NCBI GenBank assembly: GCA_048497495.1
Contig: JAFHCF010000246.1
Coordinates: forward strand, 1-7,440
Direction of reading: 5' to 3'
From: JAFHCF01 sp048497495
Lineage (GTDB): Bacteria; Pseudomonadota; Alphaproteobacteria; Rhizobiales; Ancalomicrobiaceae
DNA length: 7,440 bases
In this document: positions 1-4,987 of the stretch, piece by piece
Layout of the letters: each line of letters begins with the position of its first letter
Numbering within the stretch: the first letter of the stretch is position 1
The notes under the pieces: generated by a model
Told to the model about the DNA's origin: nothing
What the model saw: the letters and a program-made list of their open reading frames with translations, nothing else
The model's database searches: none
Made by a program: the position numbers and the translations under genes

Positions 1-44
1 AAGCCCTTCTGGGAGTTGAACCACTTGACGGTTCCGGAGCTCAT
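1..44 (-). CDS. Cold-shock protein, CspA family (N-terminal 14 codons only)
   Basis: Reading leftward from the ATG at 44, the 14 complete codons give MSSGTVKWFNSQKG, followed by the first two bases (TT) of a Phe codon; the gene then leaves the window. The motif GTVKWFN..KGF is the first beta strands and start of RNP1 of the cold-shock domain, a roughly 70-residue single-stranded nucleic-acid-binding OB fold that melts mRNA secondary structure as an RNA chaperone. AAAGGA lies about 7 bases before the ATG and is a plausible ribosome-binding site, supporting this start. It is preceded by a long leader with its own structure, as is common for cold-shock genes. Family is near certain; which csp paralogue it is, and whether it is cold-induced, cannot be told from the fragment. 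Confidence 0.93.
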   Translation of the reverse strand, partial: MSSGTVKWFNSQKG

Positions 45-208
45 GGTGTGTCCTTTCGCGGACAGATAGAAAAAAGCGACGTGCGCGAGACGCGCAACGC
101 CTTGTGGCCATCGATGTTTTGGAAGGGAAGAGAACGGCTTCGCGAGGATCTGAGAAATACATCCCTGAGATCTACGTCGCTTTACCGGCCGGTTCGGCCT
201 AAACTCGA
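45..208 (-). promoter_or_regulatory. Likely 5' leader of the cold-shock gene
   Basis: This stretch holds no credible reading frame and lies directly before the csp start. If the candidate promoter at 215-243 is real, the transcript would carry a leader of about 160 nt, similar in length to the long structured leaders known for cspA-type mRNAs. It contains the perfect palindrome ACCGGCCGGT (184-193), a repeated CTGAGA, and, nearest the gene, a GC-rich hairpin followed by six T. Leader function is inferred from position and structure; no transcription start was observed. Confidence 0.45.
70..103 (-). terminator. Terminator-like hairpin with T run inside the csp leader (possible attenuator)
   Basis: On the minus strand TGCGCG (96-91) pairs with CGCGCA (87-82) around a TCT loop. 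Across a small internal loop (T at 97 opposite CGT at 81-79), AAGGCG (103-98) can pair with CGCTTT (78-73) including one G-T wobble. Six consecutive T (75-70) end the structure. This is the form of an intrinsic terminator, yet the csp ATG is only 25 nt downstream, with no room for a promoter between. It could act as a conditional attenuator, stop read-through from upstream, or simply be a leader hairpin with a U-rich tract. The pairing is seen; termination is inferred. Confidence 0.45.
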
Positions 209-214
209 TGCCGT

Positions 215-243
215 GTTCTAGCCGGAGATCGTGTTCGAAACAA
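215..243 (-). promoter_or_regulatory. Candidate sigma-70-type promoter for the cold-shock gene
   Basis: On the minus strand TTGTTT (243-238) and TAGAAC (220-215) are separated by exactly 17 nt. They match the -35 and -10 consensus at three and four of six positions. A start near 208 would give a long csp leader. Matches this weak occur by chance, so this is only the best candidate in the gap. Confidence 0.3.
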
Positions 244-308
244 GGCCGGGGAGAAATCTTTTTTCCCGTGGCCGCGAACGCGCCCGAAGCGGCGACATGG
301 GAGAGGCG

Positions 309-320
309 CGCGTTTCCGCG
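309..320 (-). other. Small GNRA-loop hairpin right after the stop of the 72-residue gene
   Basis: Immediately after the TGA at 323-321 the minus strand reads CGCGGAAACGCG, a 4-bp GC stem closed by a GAAA tetraloop. No T run follows, so it is not a canonical terminator; it could protect the 3' end or be chance in such GC-rich DNA. Confidence 0.25.
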
Positions 321-539
321 TCAGGCGGAGCGGCGCACCGTCTTGATCTCGGGCATCGGCCGGCCGGAGCGCTCGGCGATCTCGCGATCCTGGGCCTCGA
401 GCACGGCGCGGGCCGGGTCGTCGCCGTCGAGGCCGCCGAGGATCTCGCGCGGCACGCGGCGGTTGGAACGCTGGGTTCCGTCGTCATAGATCACGTCGAA
501 GAGGACGTATTCGGCTTTGCTCGTGGGCTTGCGGGCCAT
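321..539 (-). CDS. Conserved hypothetical protein, 72 residues
   Basis: The protein begins MARKPTSKAEYVLFDV and has two visible parts: a short beta-rich start with aromatic and hydrophobic residues (YVLFDVIYDDG, 10-21), then a charged, probably helical part (DDPARAVLEAQDREIAE, 40-56) ending in a basic tail (KTVRRSA). I have the impression that short proteins of this type are common in Hyphomicrobiales, but I know no function and see no named domain. The ATG at 539 is preferred because AGGAA lies about 10 nt upstream. The frame stays open to a GTG at 599, but that 20-residue extension is repetitive (ATR, PAT) and low in complexity. It follows rpsU on the same strand by 76 nt, so the two may be co-transcribed; a translation-related or nucleic-acid-binding role is only a guess from this position and the basic tail. 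Confidence 0.75.
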   Translation of the reverse strand: MARKPTSKAEYVLFDVIYDDGTQRSNRRVPREILGGLDGDDPARAVLEAQDREIAERSGRPMPEIKTVRRSA

Positions 540-561
540 TGGATCGGGGTTCCTGGATGGC

Positions 562-596
562 CGGGTCGCCGGCGGGCGGGTCGCGGCGCGGGTCGC
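562..596. repeat. Three direct copies of CGGGTCGC between rpsU and the 72-residue gene
   Basis: The octamer CGGGTCGC (GCGACCCG on the coding strand) occurs at 562-569, 577-584 and 589-596, with spacings of 15 and 12 nt. Three copies in 35 nt of a 76-nt gap suggest a local duplication or a binding or processing site; base composition alone could also contribute. Confidence 0.4.
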
Positions 597-598
597 CA

Positions 599-612
599 CG
601 ACCTCGAGGTCG
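599..612. other. Perfect 14-nt palindrome just after the rpsU stop
   Basis: CGACCTCGAGGTCG is its own reverse complement and begins 3 nt after the rpsU TGA (618-616). As RNA it can form a 5-bp stem with a TCGA loop. No T run follows, so it is at most a weak terminator or a 3'-end stabiliser; a dimeric protein-binding site is equally possible. Confidence 0.4.
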
Positions 613-615
613 AAT

Positions 616-891
616 TCACTCGCCGGTCATCGACGGCGCCACGGCGGCGCGCGGGCGGCCGGCGGGAACCTTGCGCTTGGGGGCGGGCAGCAGGCCTTCG
701 CGCTGCATCTTCTTGCGCGCCAGCTTGCGGGCGCGACGGATGGCTTCCGCCTTCTCGCGGGTGCGCTTCTCGGAGGGCTTCTCGTAGGCGCGGCGCTGCT
801 TCATTTCCTTGAAGACGCCTTCACGCTGCATCTTCTTCTTGAGGACGCGGAGCGCCTGATCGACATTGTTGTCGCGAACCAGAACCTGCAA
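616..891 (-). CDS. rpsU: 30S ribosomal protein S21
   Basis: The 91-residue product opens MQVLVRDNNVDQALRVLKKK and continues with REGVFKEMKQRRAYEKPSEKR, the classic bacterial S21 core (about residues 1-60), followed by a basic helix rich in Arg and Lys. S21 is a small late-assembling protein of the 30S platform near the anti-Shine-Dalgarno end of 16S rRNA and helps initiation. A Pro/Ala/Lys-rich tail (about 67-91) lengthens it beyond the roughly 70-residue E. coli form, a type of extension I recall from Hyphomicrobiales homologues. The initiator must be TTG at 891: an in-frame TGA stands at 909-907 and no ATG or GTG lies between. Only a weak GGA precedes it. An out-of-frame ATG at 910 overlaps this start. 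It heads a minus-strand block with the 72-residue protein and then the cold-shock gene. Confidence 0.97.
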   Translation of the reverse strand: MQVLVRDNNVDQALRVLKKKMQREGVFKEMKQRRAYEKPSEKRTREKAEAIRRARKLARKKMQREGLLPAPKRKVPAGRPRAAVAPSMTGE

Positions 892-1145
892 TGGATCGTC
901 CGATCTTCATGAGAGGATAGGGTGTCGTCCCGCATCTCGCGAAACGGTCGCATTCGGACGGCCTCCGGCGCCGGCGGCGCGGCAGCGGCGATATCACGAA
1001 TGGCGACGAGACGACGGGGCATCACGACGTTCGACCGTCGACGGGACCCCACGAGCGTTTCATGTAGTGCATCGCACCCCGCCGTACCAGTCGAAAATTC
1101 ACCGAATGTGCGAATACTCGGCGCGGGCGGGGGAAAACGCGGGTC
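892..1145. other. Intergenic region upstream of rpsU, no gene supported
   Basis: These 254 nt separate the acyltransferase stop from the rpsU start and should contain the rpsU promoter. I find no convincing -35/-10 pair. The minus strand carries a small inverted repeat GTGC-GAT-GCAC at about 1066-1076. Overlapping open frames on both strands here are arginine-rich shadows with no recognisable protein character. Confidence 0.5.
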
Positions 1146-1865
1146 TCAGGAGGAGATCGGCGCCGGGCGCGGCGGCCGACCGCCGGCCAGCGCGTAGGCG
1201 CGGGCGTGCAGCGCGTCGAGGCTCGCCTGGGTTTCGGCGCGGGCGGCCTCCAGCGCCTCGGGGCCGGCGTCGGCGGCGACGTGGATCGGGGCGCCGTAGA
1301 CCATGGCGCCGCGGGCGAACGGCAGGGGGATCTTGGTGCGGTCCCAGTTTCCCAGCTCGATACGGCGGGCGCTGACCACCGCGATCGGCACGATGGGGCG
1401 GCCGGAGAGCTTGGCGAGCGTGACGATGCCGAGGCCGCAGTGGCGCGCCACCTTGGGCACGTCGGCGGTCATCACCACCATCTCGCCCTGGGCCAGCGCC
1501 CGCAGCATGGCGCGCAGCGCCGCCATGCCGCCCTTGTCGGCGGTCTTGCGGTCGCCGGCGCCGGAACCGCGGATGGCGCGGATGCCGAGGGCGTGGAGGA
1601 GGCGGGCCTCGATCTCGCCGTCGGCGGAGCGCGACACCAGGCTGGCGGCGGGATCCCGGCGGCGGCGGGCGAGCGGCACCATGAGGTGCTCGCCGTGCCA
1701 CATGGCGGTGATCACCGGCATCAGCGGCGCGATCGCGTCGTAGGGCGCGGCCGGTTCGACGACGAAACGGGTGGTGGCCCCGACGAAGCGGAGATAGCCG
1801 GCGAGGATCGATCCGATCGCCGCCTGGACGATTTCGGAGCGGAAGAGGCGTTTGATGAGGTCCAT
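1146..1865 (-). CDS. DUF374-type lysophospholipid acyltransferase family protein
   Basis: The 239-residue product matches the DUF374 branch of the PlsC/LpxL-like acyltransferase superfamily, which transfers acyl groups to lipid acceptors at the inner membrane. Visible landmarks: an N-terminal hydrophobic stretch (about 13-36), MWHGEHLMVPL (55-65) where His57 takes the place of the catalytic His, VSRSADGEIEARLLHALGI (77-95), GGMAALRAMLRAL (112-124), the TADVPKVARHCGLGIVTLAKLSGRPIVPIAV region (about 133-163) and WDRTKIPLPFARG (174-186). The canonical HxxxxD spacing is not present (position +5 from His57 is Met62), which I believe is usual in DUF374. The ATG at 1865 lies 39 nt after the transglutaminase stop on the same strand, consistent with one transcript. 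Acceptor and acyl donor are unknown; lipid A or a phospholipid is possible. The family is clear, the reaction is inferred. Confidence 0.88.
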   Translation of the reverse strand: MDLIKRLFRSEIVQAAIGSILAGYLRFVGATTRFVVEPAAPYDAIAPLMPVITAMWHGEHLMVPLARRRRDPAASLVSRSADGEIEARLLHALGIRAIRGSGAGDRKTADKGGMAALRAMLRALAQGEMVVMTADVPKVARHCGLGIVTLAKLSGRPIVPIAVVSARRIELGNWDRTKIPLPFARGAMVYGAPIHVAADAGPEALEAARAETQASLDALHARAYALAGGRPPRPAPISS

Positions 1866-1904
1866 GCCGGCGAGGTCGAGCTTTCGGAAGTCTGGCTTGG
1901 TGGA

Positions 1905-2768
1905 TCAGGCGGCATCGACCGTCACGGCGACGTCGAGGCCGAGAAAGTCGCCGGGCACGCCGGTGAAGGTGCCGGCGACGGGCACCACCTGATGAATGGC
2001 GCGGGCGCGCGCCACCGGGATCAGGTCGCCGTCGCCGACGGTGCGGTTGGTGGGATCGAAGGCGATCCAGCCGGGGCCGGGCACGTAGATCTCGACCCAG
2101 GCGTGGGTGGAGCCGACGGCGCCGGGCGGGGCGCCCTCGATGCGGCCGGCGTGATAGCCGGAGACGATGCGGGCGCCGAGCCCGAGGTGGCGGGCGGCCT
2201 CGAGCAGCAGCGCCGCGAGATCGCGACACGAGCCCCAGCCGCGATCCAGCGTCTCGAGCGGCGTCTGGGTGCCTTCGTCGTGGCGCGATTGGTAGAAGAC
2301 CCAGGCGGAGATACCGGCGTTGATGTCGGTCAGGAGCGCCAGCGTGTCGGTCGGCCGGCCGGCGACGAAATCGGCGGTCCAGCGCGCCAGCCGCCCGTCG
2401 GGATCGGGGATCTGGGGGACGCGGAGGGCGCCGAGATCGGCGAAGTCGTCGGCCGAATAGAGGAACGGATAGGCGCGGGCGTGGTCGGCGATCTCGCGGG
2501 AGGGCTCGGGATCGGGGAAACGATCGAGCACCAGGCGGCTGTCGACGACCAGCGTGTGGCCGGGATCGGCGTAATGGGCGGTGGCGATCGAATTGCCGAA
2601 GACGTCGTAGGCCCAGCGCACCTGGGCCGGCGGCGACAGGGTGAGTTCGGTGGCGACGACGCGCAGGTCGTGGCCGTCGCGCGGACGGATCATCAGCCGA
2701 TGCGGGCCGAAGACCACCGGGCGTCGGTAGCGATAGGTGGTGCGGTGGCACACCGTCAGTCGAGGCAT
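1905..2768 (-). CDS. Transglutaminase-like cysteine peptidase family protein
   Basis: This 287-residue protein has the two-part layout of bacterial transglutaminase-like proteins: an N-terminal beta-rich region (LTVCHRTTYRYRRPV at 4-18, PHRLMIRPR at 22-30) followed by a transglutaminase core. The catalytic triad is visible as Cys181 in DRGWGSCRDLAALLLE, His222 in STHAWVEIYVPG and Asp238 in WIAFDPTNR, all in the normal order. No signal peptide or membrane segment is evident, so it is probably cytoplasmic. Proteins of this kind are thought to act as peptidases or amide-bond-rearranging enzymes; substrates are mostly unknown. The ATG at 2768 begins MPRLTVCHRTTYRY, the expected family start. A 12-nt direct repeat surrounds it and supplies a second, out-of-frame ATG at 2782. 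The DUF374 gene follows 39 nt later and is probably co-expressed. Confidence 0.92.
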   Translation of the reverse strand: MPRLTVCHRTTYRYRRPVVFGPHRLMIRPRDGHDLRVVATELTLSPPAQVRWAYDVFGNSIATAHYADPGHTLVVDSRLVLDRFPDPEPSREIADHARAYPFLYSADDFADLGALRVPQIPDPDGRLARWTADFVAGRPTDTLALLTDINAGISAWVFYQSRHDEGTQTPLETLDRGWGSCRDLAALLLEAARHLGLGARIVSGYHAGRIEGAPPGAVGSTHAWVEIYVPGPGWIAFDPTNRTVGDGDLIPVARARAIHQVVPVAGTFTGVPGDFLGLDVAVTVDAA

Positions 2769-2785
2769 GGCGATCGAGGCATGGC
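2760..2785. repeat. 12-nt direct repeat duplicating the transglutaminase start region
   Basis: TCGAGGCATGGC occurs at 2760-2771 and again at 2774-2785, a period of 14 nt. On the minus strand each copy contains an ATG. The downstream copy starts the transglutaminase; the upstream one (ATG at 2782) opens an 8-codon frame (MPRSPCLD) ending in TGA at 2758-2756, inside the true gene. It looks like a small tandem duplication. Confidence 0.6.
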
Positions 2786-2815
2786 TACGGCGGTTCCGCG
2801 ATGGAGACAGGACCG

Positions 2816-2837
2816 GCGGCGGGGGCCCTCCCGCCGC
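2816..2837 (-). terminator. Strong GC hairpin between the 74-residue gene and the transglutaminase gene
   Basis: GCGGCGGG and CCCGCCGC form a perfect 8-bp stem around a 6-nt loop, in the 96-nt gap after the TGA at 2867-2865. No T run follows on the minus strand, so it may be a weak or factor-dependent terminator, or a processing or stabilising element that lowers expression of the genes downstream. The pairing is seen; any function is inferred. Confidence 0.35.
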
Positions 2838-2864
2838 GCGGCGTCGCGCACGGCTCGCGTCCGA

Positions 2865-3089
2865 TCAGTCGGCGGCGGCGCGCTGGCGCCACATCTGGAA
2901 GCCGTGGGTCTCGATCGCCGTCTCGACGGTGGAGCGATCGAGCTTGTGGGGCAGATCGCGGTTGGGCTGGACGGCGCCCAAGCGCTTCCAGGGGCCATGA
3001 CGCTCGGGCAGGCGGCTGCCGTCGGCATCGCCGGCGAAGGCGCACAGGCCGGAACCGTTGGACGAAGTAAAGGTGTGGATCACCGACAT
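2865..3089 (-). CDS. Conserved hypothetical protein, 74 residues
   Basis: The ATG at 3089 has AGGAG about 8 nt upstream, the best ribosome-binding site in the window, and the codons read as a real protein: MSVIHTFTSSNGSGLCAFAG, then DADGSRLPERHGPWKRLGAV and a C-terminal half (DRSTVETAIETHGFQMWRQR, 51-70) that looks like a helix ending in an aromatic/basic patch. I recall similar short uncharacterised proteins in Hyphomicrobiales but no function. It is soluble, has one Cys (residue 16) and no recognised domain. The frame runs open far upstream, antisense to the ABC-F gene, but that part is a composition artefact. A TATAAT box lies about 65 nt upstream of the start. It precedes the transglutaminase gene on the same strand with a strong hairpin between, so co-transcription is uncertain. 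Confidence 0.75.
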   Translation of the reverse strand: MSVIHTFTSSNGSGLCAFAGDADGSRLPERHGPWKRLGAVQPNRDLPHKLDRSTVETAIETHGFQMWRQRAAAD

Positions 3090-3152
3090 CGTGCGTCTCC
3101 TACGAGCCAGAACGACACACGCACGCGCCGAACCTCGAACAATCTTGTCCGC

Positions 3153-3158
3153 ATTATA
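3153..3158 (-). promoter_or_regulatory. Candidate -10 element (TATAAT) for the 74-residue gene
   Basis: The minus strand carries an exact TATAAT, rare in this GC-rich DNA, about 65 nt before the ATG at 3089. The nearest -35-like hexamer, TTGTCC (3186-3181), is 22 nt away, too far for normal sigma-70 spacing, and nothing better sits at 16-18 nt. An inverted repeat ACAA-TC-TTGT (3139-3148) lies where transcription would begin and could be an operator. Confidence 0.4.
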
Positions 3159-3308
3159 ACCGATGATGCGGCGAAAGGGTGGACAATCGCCGGCCCGTGT
3201 GGGCGATGGGTGAACGCCGGTTGCACGATCGGGTCGCGCGAAACCTGCTTCCGCCGTCACACGAGCGTGGCATAAGGGCGCCGCAGCTCCCAGGGAACCG
3301 GCTCCGCG

Positions 3309-4931
3309 ATGATTCGACTCGAGAATATTTCCAAGCAGAACAGCCACCAGATCCTGTTCATCGAGGCCTCGGCCTCGCTCCTGAAGGGCGAGAAGATCGG
3401 CCTCGTCGGCCCCAACGGCGCCGGCAAGACGACGCTGTTCCGCATGATCACCGGCCGCGAGGAGCCCGACGAGGGCCAGGTCTCGGTCGATCGCGGCATC
3501 ACCATCGGCTATTTCGACCAGGACGTCGGCGACATGTCGGGCCACAGCGCGGTGGCCGAGGTGATGAACGGCGCCGGCCCCGTCAGCGAGGTGGCGGCGG
3601 AGCTCCATGCGCTCGAGCACGCCATGGCCGACCCGGCCCGCGCCGACGAGATGGAGGCGATCATCGAGGCCTATGGCGAGGTGCAGCATCGCTTCGAGGA
3701 ACTCGACGGCTATGCGCTGGAGGGGCGCGCCCGCGAGGTGCTGGCCGGGCTCTCCTTCACTCAAGAGATGATGGACGGCGACGTCGGCAATCTCTCCGGC
3801 GGCTGGAAGATGCGCGTGGCGCTCGCCCGCATCCTCTTGATGCGGCCCGACGCGATGCTGCTCGACGAGCCGTCGAACCATCTCGACCTGGAGAGCCTGA
3901 TCTGGCTGGAGCAGTTCCTGAAGGGCTACGAGGGCGCGCTGTTCATGACCTCGCACGACCGCGAGTTCATGAACCGCATCGTCAACAAGATCGTCGAGAT
4001 CGACTGCGGCACGCTCACCTCCTATTCCGGCGACTACGAATTCTACGTCGCCCAGCGGGCTCAGGCCGACAAGCAGCAGCAGGCGCAGTTCGAGCGCCAG
4101 CAGGCGATGCTGGCCAAGGAGATCAAGTTCATCGAGCGCTTCAAGGCGCGCGCGTCGCACGCCTCGCAGGTGCAGAGCCGGGTCAAGAAGCTCGAGAAGA
4201 TCGACCGGGTCGAGCCGCCGAAGCGGCGCCAGACCATCGCCTTCGACTTTCCCCCGGCGCCGCGCTCCGGCGAGGACGTGGCGACGCTGAAGGGGGTGGC
4301 CAAGCGCTACGGCGAGCGGGTGATCTACGAGGGCTTCGACTTCCAGATCCGCCGCAAGGAGCGCTGGTGCGTGATGGGGGTCAACGGCGCCGGCAAGTCG
4401 ACGCTGCTGAAGCTGATCTCGGGCACCAGCGCCCCGGACGAGGGCACGGTGACGGTCGGCGGCAGCGTCAAGATGGGCTATTTCGCCCAGCACGCGATGG
4501 AGGTGCTGGAGGGCGACCGCACGGTGTTCCAGAACCTCGAGGACACCTTCCCGCAGGCCGGCCAGGGGCAGCTCAGGGCGCTCGCCGGCGCCTTCGGCTT
4601 TTCCGGCGACGACGTCGAGAAGAAGTGCCGGGTGCTGTCGGGTGGCGAGAAGGCGCGGCTGGTGATGGCCAAGATGCTGTTCGATCCGCCGAACTTCCTC
4701 GTCCTCGACGAGCCGACCAACCACCTCGACATGGCGACCAAGGAGATGCTGATCGCGGCGCTGGGCAATTACGAAGGCACCATGCTCTTCGTCTCCCACG
4801 ACCGCCACTTCCTGGCGGAGTTGTCGAACCGGGTGCTGGAACTGACCCCGGAGGGGATGCACAGCTACGGCGGCGGCTATGTGGAATACGTGGCGCGGTC
4901 CGGGCACGAGGCGCCGGGGCTGAGGTCCTGA
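3309..4931 (+). CDS. ABC-F family ATPase (YheS-like), ribosome-associated
   Basis: The 540-residue protein has two ABC nucleotide-binding domains and no membrane segments, the hallmark of ABC-F proteins, which bind the ribosomal E site and relieve stalled translation. Domain 1: Walker A GPNGAGKTT (34-42), signature LSGGW (162-166), Walker B MLLDEPSNHLD (183-193, catalytic Glu187), switch His216 in TSHDREF. The charged, Gln- and Lys-rich interdomain linker (about 241-318, QQAQFERQQAMLAKEIKFIE) would reach the P-site tRNA. Domain 2: Walker A GVNGAGKST (357-365), signature LSGGEKAR (443-450), Walker B FLVLDEPTNHLD (463-474, Glu468), switch His497. The linker and domain 2 (YFAQH, FGFSGDDVEKK) resemble E. 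coli YheS more than EttA, but this protein is shorter and lacks a long C-terminal extension. AGGGA lies about 13 nt upstream of the ATG. It stands alone on the plus strand, divergent from the 74-residue gene and convergent with the response regulator. A specific antibiotic-resistance role is not indicated. Confidence 0.96.
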   Translation: MIRLENISKQNSHQILFIEASASLLKGEKIGLVGPNGAGKTTLFRMITGREEPDEGQVSVDRGITIGYFDQDVGDMSGHSAVAEVMNGAGPVSEVAAELHALEHAMADPARADEMEAIIEAYGEVQHRFEELDGYALEGRAREVLAGLSFTQEMMDGDVGNLSGGWKMRVALARILLMRPDAMLLDEPSNHLDLESLIWLEQFLKGYEGALFMTSHDREFMNRIVNKIVEIDCGTLTSYSGDYEFYVAQRAQADKQQQAQFERQQAMLAKEIKFIERFKARASHASQVQSRVKKLEKIDRVEPPKRRQTIAFDFPPAPRSGEDVATLKGVAKRYGERVIYEGFDFQIRRKERWCVMGVNGAGKSTLLKLISGTSAPDEGTVTVGGSVKMGYFAQHAMEVLEGDRTVFQNLEDTFPQAGQGQLRALAGAFGFSGDDVEKKCRVLSGGEKARLVMAKMLFDPPNFLVLDEPTNHLDMATKEMLIAALGNYEGTMLFVSHDRHFLAELSNRVLELTPEGMHSYGGGYVEYVARSGHEAPGLRS

Positions 4932-4961
4932 GAGCGGGGGCTTTCGGCTCCGGCGCCTCTC
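4930..4961 (+). terminator. Imperfect GC-rich hairpin at the ABC-F stop codon
   Basis: GAGAG (4930-4934, overlapping the TGA) can pair with CTCTC (4957-4961), and inside it GGGGC (4937-4941) with GCTCC (4947-4951) including one wobble pair. No T run follows. With the adjacent inverted repeat it may end transcription between the convergent genes. Confidence 0.3.
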
Positions 4962-4987
4962 GGTCGATCCCGGCTCATTCGACCGAG
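4959..4987. terminator. 9-bp perfect inverted repeat at the convergent ABC-F / response-regulator junction
   Basis: CTCGGTCGA (4959-4967) and TCGACCGAG (4979-4987) are perfect complements around an 11-nt loop. It lies 28 nt after the ABC-F stop and covers the last codons of the response-regulator gene, whose TGA (4977-4975) is in the loop. Placement between convergent genes suggests a shared bidirectional terminator, though there is no T run on either side. A DNA-binding site is the alternative. Confidence 0.45.

Noticed and set aside
540..599. Upstream extension of the 72-residue protein to the GTG at 599
   Set aside because: Adds 20 repetitive residues encoded by the octamer repeats; the ATG at 539 has a better ribosome-binding site and a natural protein start.
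801..1052. 83-codon minus-strand frame covering the region upstream of rpsU
   Set aside because: Runs out of frame through the rpsU start, Arg/Ser-rich, with no recognisable protein character.
1099..2751. 550-codon minus-strand frame over the transglutaminase and acyltransferase
   Set aside because: Arg/Pro-rich shadow frame of two genes with intact family motifs in another frame.
3153..3186. TTGTCC with TATAAT as a complete sigma-70 promoter
   Set aside because: The spacer is 22 nt, outside the usable range, so only the -10 element is reported.
1206..3275. 689-codon plus-strand open frame
   Set aside because: Gly/Ala/Asp/His-rich translation with no domains, lying opposite three well-supported minus-strand genes; a third-position GC artefact.
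3271..3276. CATAAG with upstream TGG as an extended -10 promoter for the ABC-F gene
   Set aside because: Weak match with no -35 partner, and only about 30 nt before the start codon; not supportable.
2865..4907. 680-codon minus-strand open frame antisense to the ABC-F gene
   Set aside because: Its His/Leu/Ala-rich sequence mirrors the reverse of ABC-F codons in GC-rich DNA. Only the last 74 codons, from the ATG at 3089 with its own ribosome-binding site, read as a protein.
3309..4931. ABC-F gene as an antibiotic-resistance determinant
   Set aside because: The sequence resembles housekeeping YheS-type proteins, and no resistance context or regulatory leader peptide is visible.
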